From NCBI GenBank assembly GCA_965661345.1, contig CBFIDK010000005.1, positions 1-64,000 of the forward strand: a DNA stretch of 64,000 nt, given 5' to 3'. The translations under genes were made by a program, and so were the position numbers. Shown piece by piece: positions 17,449 through 25,000 of this stretch (within the stretch, counting starts at the first letter, position 1; each line of letters starts with the position of its first letter). The notes under the pieces are model-generated. The model searched no databases, was not told the origin of the DNA, and worked only from the letters and a program-made list of their open reading frames with translations. The stretch is from GCA-2862585 sp965661345 (lineage in GTDB: Bacteria > Bacteroidota > Bacteroidia > Flavobacteriales > UBA7312).

Positions 17449-17810
17449 ATGTATTTACACTAATTAATCTAATTATAGCTTTAGGCATCTTAAACGTTTG
17501 GTTTTTTCGGTTTAACAAGAAAACACCATTTAGGGGTGGAGAATCTAACACACTAAAAGAAGAGTTTTTGGTGTATGGATTGCCAACTTGGTTTATGTAT
17601 GTTGTTGGCTTCATTAAGGTCTCTCTAGCTGTTTTACTAATTGTCGGCATTTGGGTTAAGGAAATTAACCTCTATGTTATTTCATTAATGATTTTGTTAA
17701 TGTTGGGCGCTTTAGTGATGCACATTAAAGTAAAAGACCCTATTAAAAAATCAGTGCCTGCATTAAGTATTTTATTATTGCTATTGGCTATATTTATTAA
17801 TAACGCATAG
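17445..17810 (+). CDS. DoxX-like small membrane protein (second of pair)
   Basis: 121 aa, four hydrophobic helices. LPTWFMYVVGFIKVSLAVLL and LGALVMHIKVKDPIKKSVPA are typical of DoxX-like proteins. Layout mirrors the preceding gene (helix 1, short loop with a GGE motif, helix 2 with I-K, then helices 3-4), suggesting an old duplication or a heteromeric partner. A hairpin terminator follows at 17845. Confidence 0.68.
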   Translation: MNVFTLINLIIALGILNVWFFRFNKKTPFRGGESNTLKEEFLVYGLPTWFMYVVGFIKVSLAVLLIVGIWVKEINLYVISLMILLMLGALVMHIKVKDPIKKSVPALSILLLLLAIFINNA

Positions 17811-17844
17811 GCTAAAACAAGGACCCTTTGGTCCATCAAAAGAC

Positions 17845-17876
17845 ACCCTCTTTCTAAAATAGATTGAGGGTTTTTT
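17845..17876 (+). terminator. Terminator after the DoxX pair
   Basis: ACCCTC pairs with GAGGGT, and inside it TCTA pairs with TAGA around an AAA loop; TTTTTT follows. A small perfect hairpin GGACC/GGTCC at 17821-17834 lies just before it. Confidence 0.75.
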
Positions 17877-17885
17877 GTTAGACGC

Positions 17886-17917
17886 TTTGCTTATCTGACA
17901 TAAAATAGATAGATTTG
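17886..17917 (+). promoter_or_regulatory. Candidate promoter reading into the cassette array
   Basis: TTTG at 17886-17889 and TAGATTTG at 17910-17917 are separated by 20 bases, the Bacteroidota -33/-7 arrangement. It points toward the recombinase fragment and the first cassette, and most cassettes show no TAnnTTTG of their own. It is therefore a candidate for the common cassette promoter (Pc). Confidence 0.55.
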
Positions 17918-17963
17918 AGGTGGAAAAACGTTTAAACTTAAAGCCGCTACCGCCATGAAAAAG
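17887..17963 (+). repeat. Left copy of a promoter-bearing direct repeat flanking the cassette array
   Basis: This segment matches 25972-26047 at about 85% by eye, in the same orientation. Shared blocks include TGGAAAAACG and TAAACTTAAAGCCG, and each copy ends at or near an ATGAAAA. A second shared block (ATGAAAA..AGCTAGGTTTTTT) follows this copy at 17955 but precedes the right copy at 25951. So the two ends carry the same two blocks in opposite order. Confidence 0.75.
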
Positions 17964-18281
17964 CTAGGTTTTTTTGCCAATACCTTTCAATTACCCAAGA
18001 AATATCTTTTTCTGACTGGACTAGAATTTAGTTTTGCAACGCATTTATTGGAACAGGGTTTGAGCCTAAGACATATACAAACCCTGTTGGGACATAGTAG
18101 CTCAAAAACAACAGAGCGTTACACACAAGTATCAACGCAAGAAATAGGACGTATAGTTAACCCTTTAGAGGCTTACTACAGCAGCATGAGTGGCACAATA
18201 CATTCCAAAAATGGAAGTATCAAACCACTAAAAGAAAGAGATAACGAAAATAAACACCATAAAGGTGTACATATACAATAG
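17955..18281 (+). pseudogene. C-terminal fragment of a tyrosine recombinase/integrase
   Basis: 108-aa frame. Residues 25-75 (SFATHLLEQGLSLRHIQTLLGH, then TTERYTQVS and NPLEAY) are the C-terminal part of a Xer/IntI-type tyrosine recombinase, with the box III LGH histidine (H47) and nucleophile tyrosine (Y56). The HxLRH segment that should precede SFATH is replaced by unrelated sequence (LTGLEF) read from the flanking repeat. The first catalytic arginine, the box II H-x-x-R and the whole N-terminal DNA-binding domain are absent, so it cannot be active alone. The stop falls at the first G of the left cassette boundary. IntI versus XerC origin cannot be settled from this length. Confidence 0.85.
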
Positions 18282-18289
18282 TTAGCTGC
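18263..18289 (+). other. Left cassette boundary (attI-like or half attC)
   Basis: ATATAC (L'-like, 18271-18276) is followed by a short spacer and the R'-like GTTAGC (18281-18286). This matches the right halves of the attC sites downstream. No matching R''/L'' is found upstream. GTTAGCTGC (18281-18289) is the exact reverse complement of GCAGCTAAC at 21571-21579, marking 18281/18282 as the left end of the first cassette. Confidence 0.55.
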
Positions 18290-18320
18290 AAGCAAAACGA
18301 ACATCGAATAATCTAAACAA

Positions 18321-21300
18321 ATGGAAATAAAACTACCAAATATTGAAAAGCTTATTTTTTCAAATGGAAGTAATAGTATTAAACAATACTATCATCAAGC
18401 TCCAACGTTAGATTTTGAATTTGTTCAAAGCAATCCATTCATCCTCTCTTCGAACGGAGAATCCTTCTTTATTACAAGTAATATTGATGACGATATTCCA
18501 GAAAATTGTAGTTATGCGCTACTATCTGCAAGAAAACCGCAAAAGAAGTATTTTTTATCTGATTCTTTAAAAATTAAAAGGTGGTTAAAACATCCATCAT
18601 TTGAGGATTTAACTCCGCAAAATGTATTAGCCTCATGGAAAGATAATTTTAAGTTTATTAAAGAAGATACCGAAAATGAAATTAAGGGATTACGTCCTCC
18701 CCAAATAGGTGCTCTATATTCCATACTTGCTCATGTGCAAGCTCCTGAAGACAGAGGTATTGTTGTAATGCCAACAGGGACTGGGAAAACAGAAACAATG
18801 CTATCAACTTTAGTCGCTAATATGTGCGAAAAGTTATTGGTAGCCGTTCCTTCTGATTCATTACGTACACAACTCTCAAACAAGTTTAACACACTTGGAT
18901 TGTTAAGAGAATTTGGAATGGTGGATGAATCTTGCCACAACCCAATTGTAGCTGTAATCAATCAAAAATTCGAAAATGAAAATGAGCTATTAGAGTTCGT
19001 TTCAAAAGCGAATGTCGTTGTAACAACTATGAGTATTCTCGCTGGTAGTCAATATCAACAACAAATAACTTTCGCCAATTCCTTTAGCCATTTTTTTGTT
19101 GATGAAGCTCATCATTCAGAAGCGACTACTTGGAAAAAAATCATAACACAATTTGATAAGAAGAAAGTGTTTCTCTTTACTGCTACACCATTTAGAAATG
19201 ATGGTAAGAACTTGGATGGAAAATTCATTTTTAACTTCTCTCTAAAAGAAGCACAAAATCAAGGGTATTATAAAACAATAAATTATTTGCCAATAAGAGA
19301 GTATGATAAAGAAGAGGCAGATAAGAAAATAGCAGAAAGGGCTGTAAATCAATTAAGGGAGGATATTGCAAATGGTTATCCCCATATAATCATGGCAAGA
19401 TGTGTTTCAAAGAATAGAGCTAAAGAAGTCTTTGCCCACTATGAGAGTCATGAAGATTTGAAACCAATAATTGTTTATACAGGAATACCGAGTTTAAAGG
19501 AAAAAGTAGAAGCAATAAAAGCAAAGAGACATAGTATTGTAGTTTGTGTAAATATGTTAGGTGAAGGGTTTGACCTTCCAGAACTTAAGATTGCGGCAAT
19601 TCATGATGAAAGACAAAGCTTACCTATTACTCTTCAATTTGTAGGTAGGTTTACTAGGACATCTTTTGATAGATTGGGTAACGCAAGCTTTATTACAAAC
19701 ATGGCCTACCCACCTATTCAACAAGAGTTGAATCATCTTTATGCCAAAAATGCCGACTGGAATCTCCTACTTCCTAATATGAGTGAAGGTGCCACAGATA
19801 AAGAAATTGATTTTCAAGAATTCTTAGATGGATTTAATGATCTTGAAAATTCTAAAATACCATTTCAAAATATCAATCCTGCTATGAGTTCAGTTGTTTT
19901 TCGAAATAATGGAAGCGATTGGCATCCTACTAACTGGAAGGAAGGAATTAATAACCTAGGTACATATGAACATCAATTTAGTAAACACAATTCTGAAAAA
20001 AATACTCTGGTAATAATCTTAGGTAAAGTTGAAAAGGTTGAATGGGGTGATTTTGATATGGTTCAAAACATGGATTGGAATATGATTGTTGTTCATTGGG
20101 ATTTAAGACCAAACAAAAATTTGGTATTCGTACATACGTCTCTGAAAAATCTATCATACACGAAGTTAGTTAATGCAATTTTTGGAGATGATACTACTCA
20201 AATCAAGGGCATGGATATGTTTAAAATTTTCCATGATGTGAAAAGACTTACCCTCTACAATGTAGGTGCAAGAAAAGGTACAGGACGAGATATAAGCTTT
20301 CAATCGTTTTTTGGAAAAGGAGTTCAAGATGGATTAAAACTCTTGGAACAAGGAACTTTAATTAAAAACAATGTCTTTGGTGTAGGCTTTAAAGAGGGTG
20401 AAAAAGTTTCATTAGGATGCTCTGTCAAAGGTAAAGTTTGGTCGTATTTAAGAGGTAACCTAAATGAGTTGACACAATGGTGTCAAAACATTGGAGATGT
20501 GCTTGTTGACCCAAATATCAATCCAAATACTGTTTTGGAAAACACCCTTATACCCATAACAATATTTGAAAGACCTAATGTTATTCCAATTGCAGTTGAA
20601 TGGCATCATGAGATGTTTGAACATTCTGAAAATAGATATAGAATTATTATTAAAGATACTAATTACGACCTATCTAATTCCGAATTAAACATCATCGAAA
20701 GTCCTATTAATTATCCTTTACTCTTTTGTTTCAAATGTGAAGATTACACCATTGAATATGAGTTTGTATTAGGTTCTAGAATTGTTGAAGGGGAACGAGT
20801 TGCTTTTCATGAAATCAGAAAGGTTTCAGCAGAGAATCCAATTATTACTTACGGAAGTAAGAGCGTAACTCTGACTAGTTTCTTGCAAGAATTTACTCCT
20901 ACTATTTGGTTTGTAAATGGTGGGCAGTTATTTCAAAATAGCTATGTTGTGCCAAAACCTTGGGTTGATGGAATTTCTATTGATAATATTATTTCTATGA
21001 ATTGGGATGGTGTTTCTATAAGAAAAGAGGCACAGGGTATCGCCCCATATGAAAAGGATTCAATTCAATATCATTTTATTAATAAAATTAGAGATGATTT
21101 TGAAATCATTTATGATGATGACGGTTCAGGAGAAATTGCAGATGTTATAGGGATTAATGATGGAGATAATAAAATAGATATTCATTTATTTCATTTGAAG
21201 TACGCTAAAGAAGGGCGAACGGGAAACGATATTGGAAATTTTTATGAAGTATGTGGACAAGCACAAAAATCACTTAATTGGAAATATCGAAATGGTAGAG

Positions 21301-21563
21301 ACTTTTTTAATCATCTTTTAAGACGTGTGACTAAAACAAAAAATGGAGCCACCTGTAGTAGAATAATAAAAGGGACTGAAAATGATTTAGAATTATTATT
21401 AAATGCGGCTAAATGGACCAAAGAAATGAAATTCCACATTTACATTGTTCAACCAAGTTTAGTAAAAGGAAAAGGTTCAGATAACATAATGTTACTTTTG
21501 GGAAATACTCATCACTACCTTCATACAGTGGGTAATGTAGAATTAAAAGTATATTCCAGTTAA
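18321..21563 (+). CDS. SF2 DEAH-box helicase, large, cassette-borne; possible nuclease-like C-terminus
   Basis: 1080 aa. The helicase core shows Walker A MPTGTGKT (residues 150-157), VDEAHH (DEAH 261-264), TATPFR (about 288) and the motif VI QFVGRFTRT (about 439). The roughly 600 residues beyond the core are not recognised as a whole. Near residues 938-962 a pattern of aspartates followed by DIHLFHLKY (K960), then IGNFYEVCGQAQKS, resembles a degenerate PD-(D/E)XK-type nuclease core; this is tentative. Helicases with such long tails are frequent in restriction and anti-phage systems. It fills the first cassette (about 3.35 kb, large for a cassette), ends 7 bases before the attC, and has no promoter box of its own. 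Confidence 0.85.
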   Translation: MEIKLPNIEKLIFSNGSNSIKQYYHQAPTLDFEFVQSNPFILSSNGESFFITSNIDDDIPENCSYALLSARKPQKKYFLSDSLKIKRWLKHPSFEDLTPQNVLASWKDNFKFIKEDTENEIKGLRPPQIGALYSILAHVQAPEDRGIVVMPTGTGKTETMLSTLVANMCEKLLVAVPSDSLRTQLSNKFNTLGLLREFGMVDESCHNPIVAVINQKFENENELLEFVSKANVVVTTMSILAGSQYQQQITFANSFSHFFVDEAHHSEATTWKKIITQFDKKKVFLFTATPFRNDGKNLDGKFIFNFSLKEAQNQGYYKTINYLPIREYDKEEADKKIAERAVNQLREDIANGYPHIIMARCVSKNRAKEVFAHYESHEDLKPIIVYTGIPSLKEKVEAIKAKRHSIVVCVNMLGEGFDLPELKIAAIHDERQSLPITLQFVGRFTRTSFDRLGNASFITNMAYPPIQQELNHLYAKNADWNLLLPNMSEGATDKEIDFQEFLDGFNDLENSKIPFQNINPAMSSVVFRNNGSDWHPTNWKEGINNLGTYEHQFSKHNSEKNTLVIILGKVEKVEWGDFDMVQNMDWNMIVVHWDLRPNKNLVFVHTSLKNLSYTKLVNAIFGDDTTQIKGMDMFKIFHDVKRLTLYNVGARKGTGRDISFQSFFGKGVQDGLKLLEQGTLIKNNVFGVGFKEGEKVSLGCSVKGKVWSYLRGNLNELTQWCQNIGDVLVDPNINPNTVLENTLIPITIFERPNVIPIAVEWHHEMFEHSENRYRIIIKDTNYDLSNSELNIIESPINYPLLFCFKCEDYTIEYEFVLGSRIVEGERVAFHEIRKVSAENPIITYGSKSVTLTSFLQEFTPTIWFVNGGQLFQNSYVVPKPWVDGISIDNIISMNWDGVSIRKEAQGIAPYEKDSIQYHFINKIRDDFEIIYDDDGSGEIADVIGINDGDNKIDIHLFHLKYAKEGRTGNDIGNFYEVCGQAQKSLNWKYRNGRDFFNHLLRRVTKTKNGATCSRIIKGTENDLELLLNAAKWTKEMKFHIYIVQPSLVKGKGSDNIMLLLGNTHHYLHTVGNVELKVYSS

Positions 21564-21572
21564 AAAGCCAGC

Positions 21573-21640
21573 AGCTAACAATGTATAAAAATCATAGCCA
21601 CCCTGCGGGATGTCTACGCTTCTTATACTGAACGTTAGCA
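21573..21640 (+). repeat. attC-like site 1
   Basis: R'' AGCTAAC (21573-21579) pairs with R' GTTAGC (21634-21639). L'' GTATAA (21583-21588) pairs with L' TTATAC (21623-21628). The loop carries CCC-TGC-GGG. Total 68 bp. Confidence 0.75.
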
Positions 21641-21656
21641 TTCATTGATAAAATTT

Positions 21657-22415
21657 ATGTATAAAAACACAATCTTAAAAATCAAGGCATTTCTATTAAA
21701 TGAAACTCTTTCAATAAGCGAAAGAATAAATTTGTTATCGAAGGATGCTGTATATCGAATTTTCATTCATCCTTTTTGTAGTCAAATTAGTTCTGAAATA
21801 TTGCACTATACAGATTATAAGTTCAATAACATTGTTGAACTCAAAACAAAGATTAAGGAAATAGTGAGAACAATACAACCAAGACCTCTTGGATTGCACA
21901 GCTATAAAGACTTTGAAATAGCCGAATTATCAAAAATATTTAATCAGATTGAAGTCAAAAGAGAATCAATTATCGATTTTATTGAAAATTTAGAGATAGC
22001 TACAACTGACTATTTCTATTTTAGGAATATTGACTTACAGGAATATTTAAAAGTGATCAAGACATTGGAACAAAAATTTCAGTTCAAAATATGCTTTGAT
22101 GCATTTGAACAAAATAGTTATCCATTGAAATCAATGACAATGCTGGAAAAAAATAATGTAGACTATTATTTTAATGAAACGTTAAGCGATTTAATCAGTC
22201 CTCAATTTTCCAGGTTTTATAATTTGGATAAACATGGTGGTAATGAAGCTGATCGCATTGATTGTTTAGAAAATGATTTGTCATGTAATAGAAACTGTGA
22301 ATGGTTGATATTATGTACAAACGAATATGTGTATTTCTTTGGAGATTGGATTATAGAATTTATGACGGATAAATGGGGGCAAATTAAATTGAACGAATGC
22401 CAACACCGTGTATAA
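21657..22415 (+). CDS. Hypothetical protein, cassette 2
   Basis: 252 aa from the ATG at 21657; a TTG at 21645 in frame is less likely. No family is recognised. It is rich in charged residues and predicted mostly helical in the first 150 residues (KNTILKIKAFLL, VELKTKIKEIVRTIQ). Cysteines cluster later (C-LENDLSC-NRNC). There is no signal peptide or clear membrane segment. The end (GNEADRIDCLENDLSC ... WIIEFMTDKWGQIKLNECQ) suggests a compact cytoplasmic domain. Its stop codon lies inside the attC L'' arm, as is common for cassette genes. Confidence 0.7.
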   Translation: MYKNTILKIKAFLLNETLSISERINLLSKDAVYRIFIHPFCSQISSEILHYTDYKFNNIVELKTKIKEIVRTIQPRPLGLHSYKDFEIAELSKIFNQIEVKRESIIDFIENLEIATTDYFYFRNIDLQEYLKVIKTLEQKFQFKICFDAFEQNSYPLKSMTMLEKNNVDYYFNETLSDLISPQFSRFYNLDKHGGNEADRIDCLENDLSCNRNCEWLILCTNEYVYFFGDWIIEFMTDKWGQIKLNECQHRV

Positions 22416-22529
22416 GTAATAGCGGTTTAAGTGATAAAACAAAAGTATAAACATAAAACAAAGGTCAGTGCAAAACCGAAAGGCTTGTGAGTAAAAATCC
22501 GCTACTACTCATACACAAGACCGTTATAG
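22398..22529 (+). repeat. attC-like site 2
   Basis: R'' TGCCAAC (22398-22404), spacer ACC, L'' GTGTATAAGTA (22408-22418) pairing with TACTCATACAC (22506-22516) at 10 of 11. TAGCGG (22420-22425) pairs with CCGCTA (22499-22504). R' GTTATAG begins at 22523. Total 132 bp. Confidence 0.78.
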
Positions 22530-22538
22530 CCAATTAGA

Positions 22539-23381
22539 ATGAACAGAAGAAAATTTATAAGACGAACTTTTTTGGGAACAGTTGGGATTGGGTTTTTAAC
22601 TGGACTTTACACTTGGCAAATTGAACCTTTTTGGTTAGAATTTGTGAAGCGTAAAATGCTAATCTCTAATCTACCTGATAATCTGATTGGAAAAAAGCTT
22701 ATGCAGATTAGTGATATACACGTTGGGAATAGATTTGATTATAATTATATAATTGAATCATTTAAAAAAGCACAAAAGTTCAACCCTGATTTTGTTGTTT
22801 ACACTGGAGACTATGTAAGCTACGAAAACGAAAAGCAATTTAAACAATTAGAAGAAGTATTGAAACACACAGTTAAAGGAAAAATTGGAACTGTTGGAAT
22901 ACTCGGCAATCACGATTATGGAAAAAATTGGGCAGAACAAAATGTAGCTGATAAAATTTCAGAGCAATTGACTAACGCAGGAATTGAAGTGCTTAGAAAT
23001 GAACAATTAGATATTTCGGGGTTGAATATAATCGGATTTGATGATTATTGGGCATTGAATTTTGAACCCGAAAAAGTGATGAAAAACTATGACCAGAACA
23101 AAGCCAATTTATTGTTATGCCACAATCCTGATGTCTGCGATTTAGACGTTTGGAATGGATATAAAGGTTGGATCTTATCTGGACATACGCACGGAGGGCA
23201 GTGTAAACCACCATTTTTAAACGCACCAATATTACCTGTTAAGAATAAGAGATATTCGCAAGGCGAAATTGATTTGAATGACGGGAGAACCTTATATATT
23301 AATAGAGCGGTTGGGCACTTATGGCAAGTGAGATTTAACGTCAGACCTGAAATAACAATATTTGAACTTGAAAAAGTATAA
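22539..23381 (+). CDS. Tat-type metallophosphoesterase (YkuE/YaeI-like), cassette 3
   Basis: 280 aa. The N-terminus NRRKFIRRTFLG followed by a hydrophobic stretch looks like a twin-arginine signal or anchor. The calcineurin-like fold shows all metal motifs: DIHVGNRFD (D59, H61), TGDYVS, LGNHDYG, CHNPD and SGHTHGG. The YaeI/YkuE group acts at the membrane surface on phosphoesters, often lipid or UDP-sugar derivatives; the substrate here is unknown. It is complete and probably functional as cassette cargo. It starts 9 bases inside the cassette after R', with no promoter box between. Confidence 0.88.
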   Translation: MNRRKFIRRTFLGTVGIGFLTGLYTWQIEPFWLEFVKRKMLISNLPDNLIGKKLMQISDIHVGNRFDYNYIIESFKKAQKFNPDFVVYTGDYVSYENEKQFKQLEEVLKHTVKGKIGTVGILGNHDYGKNWAEQNVADKISEQLTNAGIEVLRNEQLDISGLNIIGFDDYWALNFEPEKVMKNYDQNKANLLLCHNPDVCDLDVWNGYKGWILSGHTHGGQCKPPFLNAPILPVKNKRYSQGEIDLNDGRTLYINRAVGHLWQVRFNVRPEITIFELEKV

Positions 23382-23390
23382 AATAACTGG

Positions 23391-23521
23391 CTACAACACC
23401 GTGTATAATTCATTGCTAGTTCTAGCCTACTTACGAAAATCCTGGCGGATTTTCTATTTGGTTTGTATTTGCTAAATTAGTTACTGAAACACGCAACGAA
23501 ATCATACACAAACCGTTAGGC
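23391..23521 (+). repeat. attC-like site 3
   Basis: R'' CTACAAC (23391-23397), spacer ACC, GTGTAT (23401-23406) pairing with ATACAC (23504-23509). R' GTTAGGC is at 23515-23521. An inner perfect stem GAAAATCC/GGATTTTC lies at 23435-23454. Total 131 bp. Confidence 0.78.
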
Positions 23522-23536
23522 TACATTAAGAAAAAA

Positions 23537-23713
23537 ATGGGTGAACTCAAAAAACTTGATACTTCTCATATCGGAGGAAGAATATTTGAAGTCACAAAAA
23601 ACAACTTATATATTTTTGAAAAGTTTTCTAATTGGCTTATAAAAGTTTCATCTGAATTAAATGAAAATAGGTATAAAATAGACACTGAAAATTTTAAAAC
23701 AGTCTTTGAATAA
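23537..23713 (+). CDS. Small hypothetical protein, cassette 4 (58 aa)
   Basis: ATG 16 bases after the cassette start, 58 codons to a TAA. The product begins MGELKKLDTSHIGGRIFEV and continues with an aromatic-rich NNLYIFEKFSNWLIKV, then a charged tail. No family recognised. The position, strand and spacing match the other cassette genes, which is the main support. A second tiny frame follows directly. Confidence 0.5.
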   Translation: MGELKKLDTSHIGGRIFEVTKNNLYIFEKFSNWLIKVSSELNENRYKIDTENFKTVFE

Positions 23714-23773
23714 ATGAAAGTAAAATTACTGGATGGAAAATCAAAAAAACAAACTAGATTAAAAAACGGCTAA
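23714..23773 (+). CDS. Possible 19-aa peptide, cassette 4
   Basis: The ATG immediately follows the TAA of the 58-aa frame, and 19 codons (MKVKLLDGKSKKQTRLKNG) end in a TAA that lies inside the attC R'' sequence. The product is very basic. It could be a real peptide, the remnant of a longer gene after a frameshift, or chance. Confidence 0.25.
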   Translation: MKVKLLDGKSKKQTRLKNG

Positions 23774-23840
23774 CAATAGCTGCAAAGCATAGGCCTAACC
23801 AACCAAACCGTTCCTACTCTTCATAGCAGGAATGTAAGCA
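23768..23840 (+). repeat. Degenerate attC-like site 4
   Basis: R''-like GGCTAAC (23768-23774) plus the AAT spacer shared with the other sites, then CTGC (23779-23782) facing GCAG (23826-23829). The expected R' core GTT is missing: the next cassette begins GGAATGTAAGCAG where GTTGTAAGCAG is predicted from its own 3' end. A second candidate R'' (GCCTAAC, 23793-23799) matches the cassette 4 start GTTAGGC exactly. The site is probably decayed or rearranged. Confidence 0.45.
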
Positions 23841-23862
23841 GCACTTAAAAAAGACAAAAAAT

Positions 23863-24915
23863 ATGATTAGAAAAATCTTAATTTCAGTAATAACAATTTT
23901 AACTTTTGTTTTAAACGCCAAATCACAAGATACTCTTGTGTCGGCTTTTTTTGGACTTGATAATGGACTACCAAGTTTATTATGTGGTACACCGGGAAGT
24001 CAGTTAGATGGTATGCCTGTGAATTTTATGTTTCCAATAGATGTATCCACCTTGTCAGAATCTGATTTTGAAGTTATAGATAGCCTTGGGAATATACACA
24101 TACCGATGTGTGCTGTTCTAGCACCAGCAAATGAAAACGGAGAAAATCGAACTGTGCTTCTGTTAGGTGAATTTGGTACCGCTGTTACCAATCCTCCTGT
24201 TGAAGTTAGAGTTGTAGGGGATTTATTTACGACTGATACTTTATCCGGAGAGTCCGCTTGTTCAGAAATCATAAACCTAAACGGAATCTCTACCAAGAAT
24301 ATTATTCCGCTCGCTGATGGTCCAAGTCTATTTTTTGCCCAAAAAATTTATGGTACTCTGAATGAATGTAGTTCAGGAACACAGACGATTCAAGTTGCTT
24401 GGAATGGTGGCATTACACCGTTTATAAGTGGGGATACCGAATCTGACTTATTTCAATACTATATTGGTTATTCTGATAGTTCGGGAGTTCTAATTCCACA
24501 TGTACCTATGTCGATAGCAGATATAAATGACAACGACAACTTTCACCAACTTTGTTTTTCTACAAGTGATAAAATTGTTAAAATTTCAATGATGGCTAAC
24601 ACGGTCGAAGACCCAAACCAAGACCCAAATTTATACAGCGAAATTGATGTTAGTTCCTGCCCTACTTTGACAAATATTGAAGAAACCCTTTTCGAAAAAG
24701 GGTATAAAATTTACCCGAATCCGTTTTCAGATGAAATTTTTGTTGAGAATCTTCTTGGTGATGAATACTTCATTATTTATGACTTTTTAGGGCGAAATAT
24801 TACAGAAGGAAAATATTCAGGAACAATAAAAATACCAGAAACAAAATCAGGTATATACTATATTACCATCCTAAACAATACCAATCAGACAACCTACAAG
24901 TTAATTAAAAGATAA
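23863..24915 (+). CDS. Secreted protein with T9SS type A sorting domain, cassette 5
   Basis: 350 aa. A signal peptide (ILISVITILTFVLNAKSQ) precedes a roughly 240-residue region of beta-rich, Ig-like character with no recognised family. The last 80 residues (YKIYPNPFSDEIFVENL ... GIYYITILN, ending TYKLIKR) are a type A sorting domain of the type IX secretion system. So the product is likely exported and attached to or released from the surface. It begins about 30 bases into its cassette and lacks a TAnnTTTG box. It is cassette cargo that can work only in a T9SS-containing host. Confidence 0.85.
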   Translation: MIRKILISVITILTFVLNAKSQDTLVSAFFGLDNGLPSLLCGTPGSQLDGMPVNFMFPIDVSTLSESDFEVIDSLGNIHIPMCAVLAPANENGENRTVLLLGEFGTAVTNPPVEVRVVGDLFTTDTLSGESACSEIINLNGISTKNIIPLADGPSLFFAQKIYGTLNECSSGTQTIQVAWNGGITPFISGDTESDLFQYYIGYSDSSGVLIPHVPMSIADINDNDNFHQLCFSTSDKIVKISMMANTVEDPNQDPNLYSEIDVSSCPTLTNIEETLFEKGYKIYPNPFSDEIFVENLLGDEYFIIYDFLGRNITEGKYSGTIKIPETKSGIYYITILNNTNQTTYKLIKR

Positions 24916-24919
24916 CTGC

Positions 24920-24987
24920 TTACAACAATGTGTATAATGTTCATGCCTCCCATTCGGTAGGCACGCCACATACACTAACTGTTGGGC
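24920..24987 (+). repeat. attC-like site 5
   Basis: R'' TTACAAC (24920-24926), spacer AAT, GTGTAT (24930-24935) pairing with ATACAC (24970-24975). TGCCT/AGGCA form the tip. R' GTTGGGC is at 24981-24987. Total 68 bp. Confidence 0.8.
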
Positions 24988-25000
24988 GTAATTAAAACAA

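Noticed and set aside
17955..18281. Functional integrase gene
   Set aside because: The catalytic arginines, box II and the N-terminal domain are absent; only the C-terminal box III and tyrosine remain.
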